This document shows positions 28,701 to 37,003 of a stretch of 64,000 nucleotides of DNA, in pieces (position 1 is the first letter of the stretch; each line of letters starts with the position of its first letter). Both the position numbers and the translations under genes were made by a program. This DNA is from Phoronis australis. Lineage: Eukaryota; Phoronida; Phoronidae. The stretch covers positions 124,001 to 188,000 of the forward strand of contig NMRA01000110.1 of the NCBI GenBank assembly GCA_002633005.1. The letters run 5' to 3'. The notes under the pieces were generated by a model, which saw nothing but the letters and a program-made list of their open reading frames with translations, ran no database searches and was not told the origin of the DNA.

Positions 28701-30361
28701 TGTCATTTTAATAAGAATAAGTCATTTTAAGTAATAAGCTGTTATATGAACTTTCCAAAAAGTTACCGAAATACGGGACAAATATCGAAAGGAGCTCGCT
28801 TCGTGCAAATTGCATTTGAGTGATCGAGCCAGCAATCCTATCTCAACTCAAAAACTGATTTTTCGCTGCGACCTTAAAATATTGTCGGTACACAATGAAC
28901 TTCCCCTTAGCAAAACCTACATTTTTCAACCGAAACTAGATTACCTCGCTGTGACGTTGAAAAAGATTACAAGTTCACCAAAATGGACTGGCGCCTTAAA
29001 TTGTTCCATCTGCACACTTGCACAAAATCTAGAGCTTGCTTTCTGTGATATCGTTCCAACAACTTTGTGGGACGCACAGCCGGAGGGACGCACTGATAAA
29101 TGTCGTAAATGCTATGTTCCTACTTCACGTTAAAGAGCGACGAGGGATCAAATTCATGTGATTATCAAAAAACGGAAGAGCAAGTTGTAGGTATTGGTTC
29201 AACGGTTAGTGACTCCATTAACTCGTATTAATAGAAATCAGGTAATAAAAACTGTGTCAAATCAAATCTTTTCTCTAAACATCTGCCAAGCCCCTTCTGC
29301 AAACTGAGATTTTGATGGAGTTAGTTGAGCAGGGTAAGTGTGAACATGAAAAACTTATGGCAAAACATACATCAATCCCTTTAATAGGGCTAAATATTCA
29401 AATTGTAACAAATGTTTTCAGCTTTAAGTCGGTTCCCCACTTAATCAGTTAGCTGATGTTGAGATAAAATTATTGAAAATGCACTGAGAACTCCGCTGGC
29501 GTAACAGGATCCGCAAATAATGCACGTGCATTACTGAACTGTAGAAGTTTGATGACACAGGGTGAATATTTTCCCACTGTCCTCCATTATCGTTTCATCT
29601 CCAATTACTACCCAGTTCACTTTCCTAGGATCGCCCTTGACCTTATTAAACTACACGGTGCGACTGTCGTGTACGCCTCTTGTTTGACAGTCTGCGTGTA
29701 CATTCTTACACTTAAACGCTGCATTTCGCTACGCACTTGATTACCTTAATGAAATGAAATCTTACGCTGCCGATTATTTACTGAAAAGTTAAAGAAAAGT
29801 GTTACTGAAATTTTCCACAAATAGTAGGCATGCATTAATAAAGCGACTGCACAAATTGCAAAGTTTTGCCGTGGGTTCTTCTGCCCGTGACATGTAAGTT
29901 GAGGCGGGCTCCTGAGTTGCGCGGGAATCTATTACGTGTTACGCGCGAGGACAACGGGTACCGCCACCCCTCGGTCCATATAGACATAACCTGATTTTCC
30001 TCGGGATCGCCCCCTAATTGTGACGTGTAATTGTGGACTATGCCTAACGGGAACATATGCTTTACGACTGTCCCGATTATAAGAGTGAACCGTTCAGTAA
30101 GAAGACAGTATTCATCATCTGTAAAAATAATGTTTCGTGCCACAACCTCTCGTAAGTATCTAACGTTATTAAACAAATAGAGGTCTATAATCCCTGCGCC
30201 TGCTTCCATTTATGGATAACTAGATGTAAACTATAAGCCTTACCAATGAAAGGCAGACATGGTGGTCCAGGGATTTTCATGAGAACGTTGCTCCTCCACC
30301 GGTAAACTTTATAAACCAGCCATAGCACAGCTAGCGTCACCAAGTGAGTAAAATCAAGCAT
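1539..30361 (-). CDS. Cytochrome P450, CYP17-like (CYP2 clan), complete ten-exon gene
   Basis: Probable ER-bound heme monooxygenase. I joined ten exons by eye: 30361-30244, 18512-18341, 17856-17725, 15941-15818, 15479-15267, 14136-13953, 11316-11222, 10989-10819, 4048-3921 and 1755-1539. All junctions are GT-AG, phases agree, and the total is 1554 nt (517 residues plus stop), normal for a microsomal P450. Seen in order: N-terminal anchor (about residues 4-20), hinge IPGPP (30-34), I-helix AGTTTT (314-319), K-helix ExxR (E371-R374), PERF (426-429) and heme loop [11 protein letters not shown] with Cys457. The stretch after ExxR and the C-terminal end resemble CYP17A. Oddities: the C-helix WxxxR is V121...K125, and the acid before the I-helix threonine is Thr317. 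With no frame break over 28.8 kb the gene is probably functional. CYP17 versus another CYP2-clan family is inference; the P450 call is firm. Confidence 0.9.
2205..3360. repeat. Inverted repeat, arms about 2205-2489 and 3092-3360
   Basis: Two arms of roughly 270-285 bases, similar when one is reverse-complemented, flank a loop of about 600 bases in P450 intron 9. Shared blocks include ACACTAGCTATATTT, CATACAAGCAGAGAGTGTGA and GCGGTACACA..TGTGAGC. It looks like a fold-back element or two opposed copies of a short element. No target-site duplication was identified. Confidence 0.7.
3921..4048 (-). CDS. P450 exon 9 (PERF motif)
   Basis: Acceptor TTGCCTTGTAG and donor CGGAA|GTGAGT; 128 nt. Encodes [19 protein letters not shown] then [14 protein letters not shown]. 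The phase-2 end joins the single leading base of exon 10. Confidence 0.9.
4460..8257 (-). pseudogene. LINE ORF2: endonuclease and reverse transcriptase, broken
   Basis: The APE-type endonuclease shows [16 protein letters not shown] and RLDFF, split over two frames. Reverse transcriptase shows [28 protein letters not shown] and, one frame later, YADDTSIV, so all three catalytic blocks survive. After it come [20 protein letters not shown] and DKIKR, typical of the Tx1 clade. Frames change near 8010-8030, 7650-7690, 7290-7410, 6800-7000, 6230-6500 and 5920-6080. Confidence 0.85.
8489..9467 (-). pseudogene. LINE ORF1-like region, broken
   Basis: Begins at 9467 with [14 protein letters not shown], a basic Ser/Thr-rich head, then a charged helical segment ([20 protein letters not shown]). 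After frame breaks it continues as [20 protein letters not shown] with IYLKEK, the pattern of L1/Tx1 ORF1 C-terminal nucleic-acid-binding domains. Normally this protein coats the element RNA. Confidence 0.6.
9879..10058 (-). pseudogene. Coding-like fragment of unknown origin
   Basis: A 59-codon open stretch after [28 protein letters not shown], then [20 protein letters not shown], then a segment with YFKG and a TGA stop. It sits in P450 intron 9 just beyond the LINE 5' end. The composition looks strongly coding and the family is not recognised; a transposon-derived protein is the likeliest source. Confidence 0.3.
10819..10989 (-). CDS. P450 exon 8 (K helix, ExxR)
   Basis: Acceptor TTCCCCCAG and donor ACACAG|GTAGCC; 57 codons. 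Contains [19 protein letters not shown] with the ExxR pair E371/R374, then [20 protein letters not shown], closely matching the CYP17 pattern at this place. Confidence 0.9.
11222..11316 (-). CDS. P450 exon 7 (I helix to J helix)
   Basis: Acceptor TTTTTTCAG and donor GACATG|GTAAAA; 95 nt. Completes [17 protein letters not shown] and continues with [14 protein letters not shown]. The residue before the conserved threonines is Thr317 instead of Asp or Glu. Confidence 0.85.
11409..13076. mobile_element. TTAA-flanked non-autonomous DNA element, copy A (1.67 kb)
   Basis: TTAA at 11409-11412 and 13073-13076 flanks imperfect terminal inverted repeats AGGAGAATGCCACCC and GGGTGGCATGCTCCT. A TTAA duplication is the hallmark of piggyBac-type insertion, although the termini do not start with the usual CCC. 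No transposase is seen; the small frames inside are not convincing. It lies in P450 intron 6. A second copy is at 35151-36833. Confidence 0.8.
13953..14136 (-). CDS. P450 exon 6 (start of I helix)
   Basis: Acceptor CCAATTTCAG and donor GTAGCTG|GTAAGG. Encodes [16 protein letters not shown], an Asn/Ser-rich linker, then [17 protein letters not shown]. The glycine codon of the I-helix motif is split across the following intron. Confidence 0.9.
15070..15165 (+). repeat. Possible tRNA-derived SINE head
   Basis: GCCCGGATAGCTCATGG resembles a box A and GATTCGATTC a box B, about 60 bases apart. There is no credible cloverleaf, so it is not called a tRNA gene. It lies in the P450 intron next to exon 5. 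Confidence 0.25.
15267..15479 (-). CDS. P450 exon 5
   Basis: Acceptor GTTTCAG and donor TGCAAG|GTATTT; exactly 71 codons. Encodes the F-G region, with AFPWLRFLG in the place of the CYP17/CYP1 'PWL' block and [13 protein letters not shown] following it. Confidence 0.9.
15818..15941 (-). CDS. P450 exon 4
   Basis: Acceptor ATACAG and donor GTA|GTGAGT, phase 0 at its end. Encodes [16 protein letters not shown]...[22 protein letters not shown], the helix D-E region. The [16 protein letters not shown] block is characteristic of CYP1/2/17 proteins. Confidence 0.9.
17725..17856 (-). CDS. P450 exon 3 (B-C region, altered C helix)
   Basis: Acceptor TTTGTTTCCACAG and donor GGAAAG|GTAGTC; 132 nt, in phase with both neighbours. 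Encodes RPETLRFF...[26 protein letters not shown]. The block aligns with the usual Y-G-P-x-W-x-x-x-R region, but Trp is Val121 and Arg is Lys125. Confidence 0.85.
18341..18512 (-). CDS. P450 exon 2
   Basis: Acceptor CACACAG and donor GGAAG|GTTTGT. Encodes residues 40-97, including the typical [15 protein letters not shown] and EFGGR blocks of CYP2-clan enzymes. It is separated from exon 1 by an 11.7-kb intron full of repeats. Confidence 0.9.
18829..19380 (+). repeat. Alternating GC/AT palindrome array, left copy
   Basis: About nine units, each a GC-rich core of roughly 38-40 bases and a 12-base AT palindrome (TATATTAATATA or TATAATAATATA). Cores alternate in orientation: GCCTCGCCGAAAGGCGGCC then GGCCGCCTTTAGGCGAG, and so on. 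Each pair can fold into a long hairpin, and the core has its own GCCGAAAGGC stem-loop. The leader ATGACATAGGCAAAAAATTG recurs, inverted, at the right copy (28320-28742). Confidence 0.85.
20465..20905 (+). repeat. Inner inverted arm, left
   Basis: Related, inverted, to 25265-25795. Shared words include TTGGCGTTCTTC (one inserted base in the other arm), TTTCGTTACAAGTTTT, GTACATGTCA and CGTGTCAC. It nests inside the outer palindrome arrays. A shorter related piece lies near 18200-18260. Confidence 0.7.
22920..25110 (+). repeat. Tandem array of ~110-base units with ABCD higher-order structure
   Basis: About 19 units, each holding TTCAACTAATTCAACTATTC and CCCACTAATCGCTGCGCCAC followed by a variable part. 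Four variable types recur in fixed order: A (GCAGATTGAAAAAGTACAT), B (GGGATAGGCTGATAACAAAC), C (GCAGACAGATAAAGCACATG), D (GAACAGACTGATAACAATCA). The B unit recurs at about 23044, 23499 and 24410, steps of about 455 and 911 bases. Long frames crossing it are repeat artefacts. Confidence 0.9.
25265..25795 (-). repeat. Inner inverted arm, right
   Basis: Reverse-complement partner of 20465-20905, diverged by many substitutions and small indels. With the outer arrays it makes 18.8-28.7 kb a nested inverted structure whose centre lies at or near the tandem array. Confidence 0.7.
26784..27420. mobile_element. TIR element (MITE-like), ~640 bp
   Basis: Inverted ends TACCGTATTTGCCCTAATAA..GCGCC and GGCGC..TTACTAGGGCTAATACGGTG. 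Directly outside them lies a direct repeat of about 50 bases (26730-26783 and 27424-27475, with AAATGAGACCAAGAAAGCAA). No transposase frame is present. Confidence 0.7.
27588..27830 (+). repeat. Degenerate partial copy of the ETS/YY1 repeat family
   Basis: CAAGTATGTTGCTCTGACAT, a diverged middle, then ATTCAAAATGGCGGACGTG parallel the start of the repeats at 46-51 kb. It ends near 27830 and runs into unrelated repetitive sequence up to the palindrome array. Confidence 0.5.
28320..28742 (-). repeat. Alternating GC/AT palindrome array, right (inverted) copy
   Basis: Same unit type as at 18829-19380 with about seven units, ending in the reverse complement of the left leader (TTTTTTGCCTATGTCATTTT, AATAAGAATAAG). 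The two copies point away from each other and bracket about 9 kb, all inside P450 intron 1. They may be the termini of one large composite element. No target duplication was found beside the outer ends. Confidence 0.8.
30244..30361 (-). CDS. P450 exon 1 (membrane anchor and proline hinge)
   Basis: Starts at the ATG on 30361-30359 and encodes a hydrophobic helix, a basic stretch and the hinge [12 protein letters not shown]. It ends ATTG|GTAAGG, phase 1, matching the next exon, which begins with GT to complete a glycine codon. It is too short to stand out as an open frame. Confidence 0.85.
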
Positions 30362-32340
30362 CCTTCTGCAAATTGAATACTCACATCAACATAAATCTGT
30401 ATAACAATTTACACGAAGTTTCACTTGTGCATAAGAAAGTGAGCAACACGAAAATGGATGGAAAAGCTCTTATTTTTTGTCACTGGAATTAAAAAGTGAT
30501 TCGAAATATTGGGCCGTGTCCATGATTGCGGCAAATGTTTTTGGGACCCCAAAACGGATTTGGTGCAACCGACTCTTGTTCAACCACAAACATAACTGGA
30601 TCAGATTTCATTCGTTATAAAATACAGACGAGATCTCAACAACGCTGCTACAAATTTCTACATTATCATTTCGCTTTAGTTTTATGGAACTTAAGATTTT
30701 TTTCACGAAAAAAGTCCTATTTTTGGTTGTCCCTCGTGCAAACTTTTTTTTCAAAACAATTCCGAGTGGTGTTGTGAAGAACAAGACGTCAGTATCTGAA
30801 AGTTTCATGTGAATCCATCATGCCATTTCTGAGATATCTGTTCCCAAATTAGTCAAAGTTTGGAGGTTGTCTGTAGTCCTACATAACCTCACTGTACATA
30901 CACTAGGGTTATCTCGCAAGATATCTTATAGGGCATTGACATTGCATGTGACATAACTACATCTTTCCGTAGGGCCAAAGGTACAAATTAAATTCAAGAA
31001 GAACTTATTTTGTAGACTGAGCGTCAGACGTACTCTGCATGCCATATAGGACATGTTCTACGAGACATAGGCCTACATGTACAATATTAAGAATCACATC
31101 CCTGCTCCTGTGAACACAGTTTGTTTTATGCACATGTAAGCTATGCATTTTGTCAAAGGTGTCTTTTGAATACACTTTCGTCCTACAGGGATTTTTAATT
31201 AAAAAGGTATTTAGCATTGTTTTGAAGGCTTATTCACCCACAGTTGGTTCAATCACCGCTTATGGTAACCGTAGTTCTTCAGCTACAAAGCCGATCACAT
31301 GGTTGGCTGAGGGCGGTCTTTTTAAGTACGTCTCGATAAACTTGCTTTCCTAAATAACAAACTTTAAAACTAGAATAACAAGCTTGTTTCAATTGTTTGA
31401 TGATTGACAAATTAATGTTTTAAAGTTGAAACGAATGTACTCGTAGTTAACGCCTGTTCATGGGATAAATAAAACAGAGTTTAAAATAGGAATTTTCGAT
31501 TCAGCACAGGCTTAAGCAATGTGGCTATTACAGAAAAAGCATTGTCGAATTAATAAAGTTAAAGGCGTTCACAGCACTAAAGCAAAAATAACGCAGTTTA
31601 AGACATTTACATACACGTTAACAGACTATTGTGCTTGTTACCTGACACTTTATTAACACGTACTTGATAAACTGTTTGATAGTTTTGACCCTCCGAAGCA
31701 GCGCCCCGTCAAACTTTAAGAAGTTGAAGACTATCCGTTGACCGGGTTGATATACTCTGTTTATCGCTTTTAAATGAAACCCCGGTGCAAGGTCGCAGGG
31801 CGGTGAGAATGCGCTGTGGTCCCGGTACGTCCTGATCACAATTGAAAAACTAGTATTTACTCCCAGGCTTCCAGGTGGCCGGGCCAGATATTAACTCAGT
31901 TTTAATCTACGCTGTGGAAGACTTTCCGATATTTTACATAACGTGACATTCAGTGCTGTAGTGGGGCGTAGGCGCACCCTTTGGCATCTGAACGTAGTGC
32001 CTATGAACCGTAAGTTATGTTCAGTGCTCAAGGTGATACGGTGGGCTTTGAGCGCCTGGTGACAGTTGGTTTAAGGTAACTCAGTTTTAACGGAAAGAAT
32101 ACGTGAGGAGCTCACAGAGTCCAGTCGTCTTGGTTTGGCAGTATGTGAAGGGGCGAAACCGCAGCACGCGGAGTACTAGTACACGGGGGCGAACTTGTGC
32201 CTGTAAAATGTTGAGGCTACGTGTTCGCTTCACTCGAATTTCGGAAAAATATTCAACGTTTGCATCGCTTTTTCGATTTCTCTCGCTGTCGAATAGTGAG
32301 CACAAAACCTAGTAGGCGTAAACGGTAAACACAGGGGGAC
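30362..32340. other. P450 upstream region; no gene seen
   Basis: This holds the presumed promoter of the P450. No TATA box or CpG-rich core could be assigned with confidence, and open frames here look like noise. Confidence 0.4.
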
Positions 32341-32343
32341 AAA

Positions 32344-33430
32344 CGAATTGTACCCCCGAACAATATTTGGCTTCGAGAAACAAGCTCATTTGCAAACTAA
32401 AGCCACGACTTGTTAAGACAAAGAAAAAACGAGAGCGCTCGGAAGAGCGACACTTGGCGGAATTAACGGAAAAGATGACGACGGAGAAGATGATAACGAT
32501 GATAGTTATGATGATGAAGGTGGCGAGAATGAACACGATGTCATTCATATGACTAGTGAAGATGTAAGAAATCAGTAAGAAATAGGCTACAGTCTTGAGC
32601 GACACTTGGCGAAGTTAACTGAAAAGACGACGATAGAGATGACGACAGCGATGGAGATGACGACGACGATGATGATTACGATGATGATAGTGGGGATTAT
32701 GATCAACACGACAACATTCATATGACTAGCGAAGACGTCAGAAATCAGTAAGAAATAAGCTACTGACTTGTTCAATAGAAGCTAAACCAACATCAGTGCA
32801 GCAAGACCGGTCAACAAAGGAACAGCGCTATCACAAAATGTCAAATAATTAAAAAAGTAGACGTTCTAGAGAAAAATGAAAAATATCTCCCGAAAGCCCC
32901 TTCAAAACTCTGTCTAACGTGTTAGTTTTGTGAAATTCCGTAAACTTTTTGAAAAAATATTGAAATTTTGCATTTTTTTGAAATTCAACGTTAAATAATT
33001 CGAAAACGGTAAGTCGGAGAAAAAATTGAAAGGGTATGCCTCAGAAAATCCATTTGCGAAATTTCACGTCGTTTTCTCGTCCTGTTTAAAATGTCACCCC
33101 AGCACGATTGAAAATGGGTCAACATGCACCAGATCCGCCATCTTGAAAGCAATTTCCGGTTTTTAAGTCCAAATAATAGCATGTCATAAAAAACTAATAC
33201 TTGAGAAATTGCAAAGGAATTAGTTTGTTAATGCGCCCTCTACAGGAGAAAACGTTTTTTGCCCGAAATCGAGGTGCTCATGCGCAAATGTCTATATTTC
33301 CGCCATCTTTAACCAGAAGTAAATGATTCTGCACAAATGTAGAACATGTAAGGTATAACATACGTGCTGATTTTCAGCCATGTACCTATTTTTCTATTTT
33401 TTCTAGATTCATACATAACGTCAAAACATA
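32344..33430 (-). repeat. ETS/YY1/NRF-1 repeat family, inverted copy
   Basis: Minus-strand copy of the 46-51 kb repeats: two GA(T/C)-triplet blocks (about 32470-32540 and 32635-32710), each preceded by GCGACACTTGGCG, then the region with CCGCCATCTT (YY1, inverted, near 33133 and 33300). The NRF-1-like site near 33270 is damaged. The hairpin end is missing. Confidence 0.75.
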
Positions 33431-34443
33431 CAAAATATACATGTAGATAAGAGCATCTATCGTTGACTATTCGACAAGGGATAGCTGCTTACATTACACC
33501 TCGTGAATACTTGAATGGTTTGCATTTAAATCGATAAAACTTAAAATTTTAAGCATTTCATTTCTCTAAAATAATAACACACGGGATCTAAATTGTTTTT
33601 AAAATTCCATTTTTAAACTATGGTGCTACGTACGCATTCAGCCCTTTGTAGTGAAAGTCCAGCAGCGGTTTTACGAGTTTCACACTTAACAGTTAGTCAT
33701 ATGCGAGTATGAACTCTCCACTGTGCAGTTAAGACCTATACTATTGCGCGTGAACTATAATATGTCCACCACAGCGTGCACAAATGGGTTCCATCGAAAA
33801 TGCAAAATGCTCGTGCTTACATCCTTTTCACTAAAAACAAAGAACGTCGCTGACGTTAGTGGCTCTTCCAAAGCAAATTAAAATTAGCCGCAGCAATGCA
33901 ATTCATTTGATGGAAACGCTCTTTTGGGAAACTAAAACCAATTCACTGTGGAAAGCAATCTAATGGACCAGGTCTGATGCAATACCAAACTGTAAGTTCA
34001 TCTCAAGCTTGGAAATCATTTTTTAATCTTAGTAAGGAACAAAATAAGATAATTTCGAAACAGTAAGAGGTCAAAAGTTGTTTTCTATGATAAAGTTTGG
34101 GTTTATTGCCTGTTTCCCGGAAGTCAAGTGCGACCATACTCACAAATTCACCTATCTACTGAAAGCGAAACCTGTACCATGCGGATGCCTGAGTGTAGAC
34201 TTGTGGAACATCATTACTCCTCAATATATTTTGACTGAAACTGTCATTGTTTTATCGGTTGTAGGTGAACGATTTCCCACAATCCATTGTAAATGTCACG
34301 TTTCATTCTAACGTTAAAAAGGTCCATGATCAAGGGAGTGCAAATCGCATCCATCGACAATGTGACATGCATGTCCTTGAATGGCTGAGACTAACGCAAA
34401 ACAATGAATTCTTCATTTTACAAGCCATGTGTCTTTTACTACC
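33431..34443. other. Intergenic, nothing recognised
   Basis: AT-rich sequence with no convincing frame, splice pattern or repeat. Confidence 0.4.
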
Positions 34444-35144
34444 CTAAGCAATTCCAACATGGCCGCTAGGAGAGCCGCTGTTAGTATTTCTTCCCAACGT
34501 AGCAGCTACCGAAACAATTATAATTAGCAGTATCGGCAACACAATGCTTGCGATGATCAAACGTTCAGCTCGCTTGGCGCAAATGTTCGTTCTATACATA
34601 GTGCTTGGCTCACGTCCTTCGTAATACTTCCATCTTTGTCCGGCGGGCAAAAATGAACCCTGGAATTCCTGTCGGAAAAAAATCACGATGGCAACAACTG
34701 AGAAAATCCATAACAAATTCATATATTTTTCTTTCAAAGGTTTGTGACATCTTCTGTCAGCGTCTGTGACGATGACCTTTGATCCATCGAGAAGGTTCAT
34801 GACGACCTGTTTCAGTACTCTTCCGTCGGGGGTCATTTGATACACCGAATCTCCTTTGCTGGATACACTATTGAGAGACGTTCGGCTGCCGTGCTCATCA
34901 AACGCAGGGTTCGTGTTACTATCGCCATCTGGCTTAAAGGAAATAACAAAGAACTTCTTTTTACCATTTTGTACACTAGCCGTTTCTTCATCCGCCAAGT
35001 CTATACCGACATCAGACGGTGCACGTCCCGGTTCCCCAACGGCTACCCGGTAACTGAACCCAGGCATATTTCGATGATCATCCACGCCATCTGTTTCATC
35101 CCTCAAAAAGCCTCCTCGGATATGTGATGGAACAAGGTCTCCGA
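34444..35144 (-). CDS. Terminal exon of a two-helix membrane protein, faintly CD225/dispanin-like
   Basis: An open frame of over 230 codons with stop at 34446-34444, entered by acceptor GTGTTGCAG at 35150-35145. It encodes a soluble acidic/polar region, then two hydrophobic helices near the C-terminus (MNLLWIFSVVAIVIFF and LIIASIVLPILLIIIVSVAA) separated by a loop of about 40 residues with Cys and basic residues (TNICAKRAER). Helix spacing and the IASIVL word recall CD225/dispanin proteins, but the loop is longer and the family signature incomplete. If the upstream exon at 36835-37003 is right, the protein has 289 residues. It may equally be an unrelated lineage-specific membrane protein. Confidence 0.6.
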
Positions 35145-35150
35145 CTGCAA

Positions 35151-36833
35151 CACGATTTAATTAGTCTCTTTTGCCGTCTTAGTCGGTATATAATCACATC
35201 GCCTGGCATACGGTCGACATTACCTTGCCAAGAGGTGTCGCGTTAACCTGTGAGGAAGGTGAGAAACGACGCTAGCGACATCAGTGGTTCATATGCAGAG
35301 TTAATGCTGCTATGTTGCGGTGCATCGTCCCCGCTTGTCCGAAATAAGCAGCTGCGAGGAAAGTAGGTACATCGCTTTTTTTTTACTTCCTCAAGCGTCC
35401 GAAATGCTTAGGAAGTGGCTCATGGTAGTGAAGAATGACATGTACGCTGTAAATAGCAAGTATGAAGCCGTGAAACATCTCCGTGTCTGTGGCCTGCAGA
35501 CGTCGAAAGTGCCTGACGAATGCCGGTTTACCAAATAACTCCATACGTTCCATTGTCTGAGCTTGTTCACGGCGCCTCTCTAGTATTTCTTCATCACTGT
35601 ATTCCTGTTCGAATTGATAGCTTGTAAAACTTAACGATCCACCTGTGAAGTCGAAACTAATGAAATCTAGCTCGTCCTAAGTCGGGCCTGCGAGTTGCCA
35701 TGTTGGCGTTTATTACTGAGCTTTCTGTTTCAAAATGAATTATTCTCACCCTAACCAATACTTATATAAAACTGAAACAAAGTCTGTCTCATTAGATGTA
35801 ATTTGGAATGCCTTTGGAGTGCTCGTGAATGCAAATGTTTTGAGAAGCCAGCAATGAATAAATCACTGCATTACCCGCTTTAGGTGCAATAACTGAAACT
35901 AATTGACGGGACACCGAGGTCGTGTGAGCTCATGCTAATTTAGTGTTTGCTGGCAGAAACTGTTGTGAAACAACTCGATTCCCATCCCACGGTCAAGTGT
36001 TAGGGGAATCTTTATTTACACTTACATTACTCAAAGAATGATTGTCAATGTACAACTTCTGCCCTGACGGTGCTGTGGCAGACTTCGGAAGCCCGGAACC
36101 TGAATTCGCGGCCCCCTACGAGTAAGTAGATTTGCAGTTTCGTCGCTTATTCACCAACATAATCACATGCACATTACTTTGGCACACAAGTATAGTATTT
36201 TCTTGACTGAAAGTTTAGTTTCCACTGAACTTTGGAAGGTTCATGTTTGTGATGTCTGATCAGTTTCCGAGCCACTGGCCGGGATGGCGCTAGTCAATCC
36301 GGCCGGCCGCGACGGGCCTGGGCGGGCTCCGAGCCACTGGCCAGGATAACAAGCGTTTTGTATTTAGGACTAAAAAAATCACATGTCTAAACAACACAGA
36401 TCTAGGTTCTCCTGTCTGTATCTCACGGAAAATACTTCGAAATTATCTCCGAACAGACCCCAAACTCCTGCTACGGACCTTATTGGCCTGCCGAACTTTG
36501 TAGGCTACGGTGTGTCCAACCAATAAATCCGTAAGAGCGAAATAAAACAACACATTTTGATAACAACTCGTTGTATTTTTAAGGGTTTTACATCGAAGTT
36601 TGATGATTTATTGGTGTAAAACGATGACTTCAAGCGATAAGCTGACACCAGTAACCCGTGTTGTGAACTGCTGAACAGACTGCGTGTGAAACCGATGACG
36701 TCATTTGATAATTTCAACACCTCCGTCTGCCGTCAGGTGTCAGGTAACGCAACCGTACGTGTCGTTACGGAGTAGAACTACTCGATCTAAGTTGATACAA
36801 ATTAGGTTGTTCTTTGGGTGGCATGCTCCTTTA
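35151..36833. mobile_element. TTAA element copy B, forming most of an intron
   Basis: Very similar over its length to 11428-13076. The right end GGGTGGCATGCTCCTTTAC is intact except that TTAA is now TTAC. The left inverted repeat is lost or eroded (GCAACACGATTTAATT replaces the intact end). Both copies have the same plus-strand orientation. No transposase. Confidence 0.8.
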
Positions 36834-36834
36834 C

Positions 36835-37003
36835 GAAACACAGGCAAATTATGGAAAATAGACGACTCCGTGGATACGTCCATACTCAAAACTAACCTGT
36901 CTATGTCGGTTGGAAAATAGTGGAGAACTCGCCAGGAACATAAGTCTGCCACCCAATAATTCATGTGACATAATCGGCTAGAATGACGGAAATGCACAAA
37001 CAT
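36835..37003 (-). CDS. Candidate first exon of the two-helix membrane protein
   Basis: ATG at 37003 (or the in-frame ATG at 36964), open to donor TGTTTC|GTAAAGG at 36834, phase 1. That phase fits the acceptor at 35145, and the two exons sum to 870 nt (290 codons with stop). The encoded MNYWVADLCSWRVLHYFPTD is not recognised. The donor lies in the end of TTAA element copy B. Confidence 0.35.

Noticed and set aside
29835-30209. 124-codon minus-strand frame between P450 exons 1 and 2
   Set aside because: It lies past the exon 1 donor, in the intron, and has no P450 residues.
32087-32312. Overlapping frames on both strands
   Set aside because: Mirror-image open frames without motif or start context; most likely chance.
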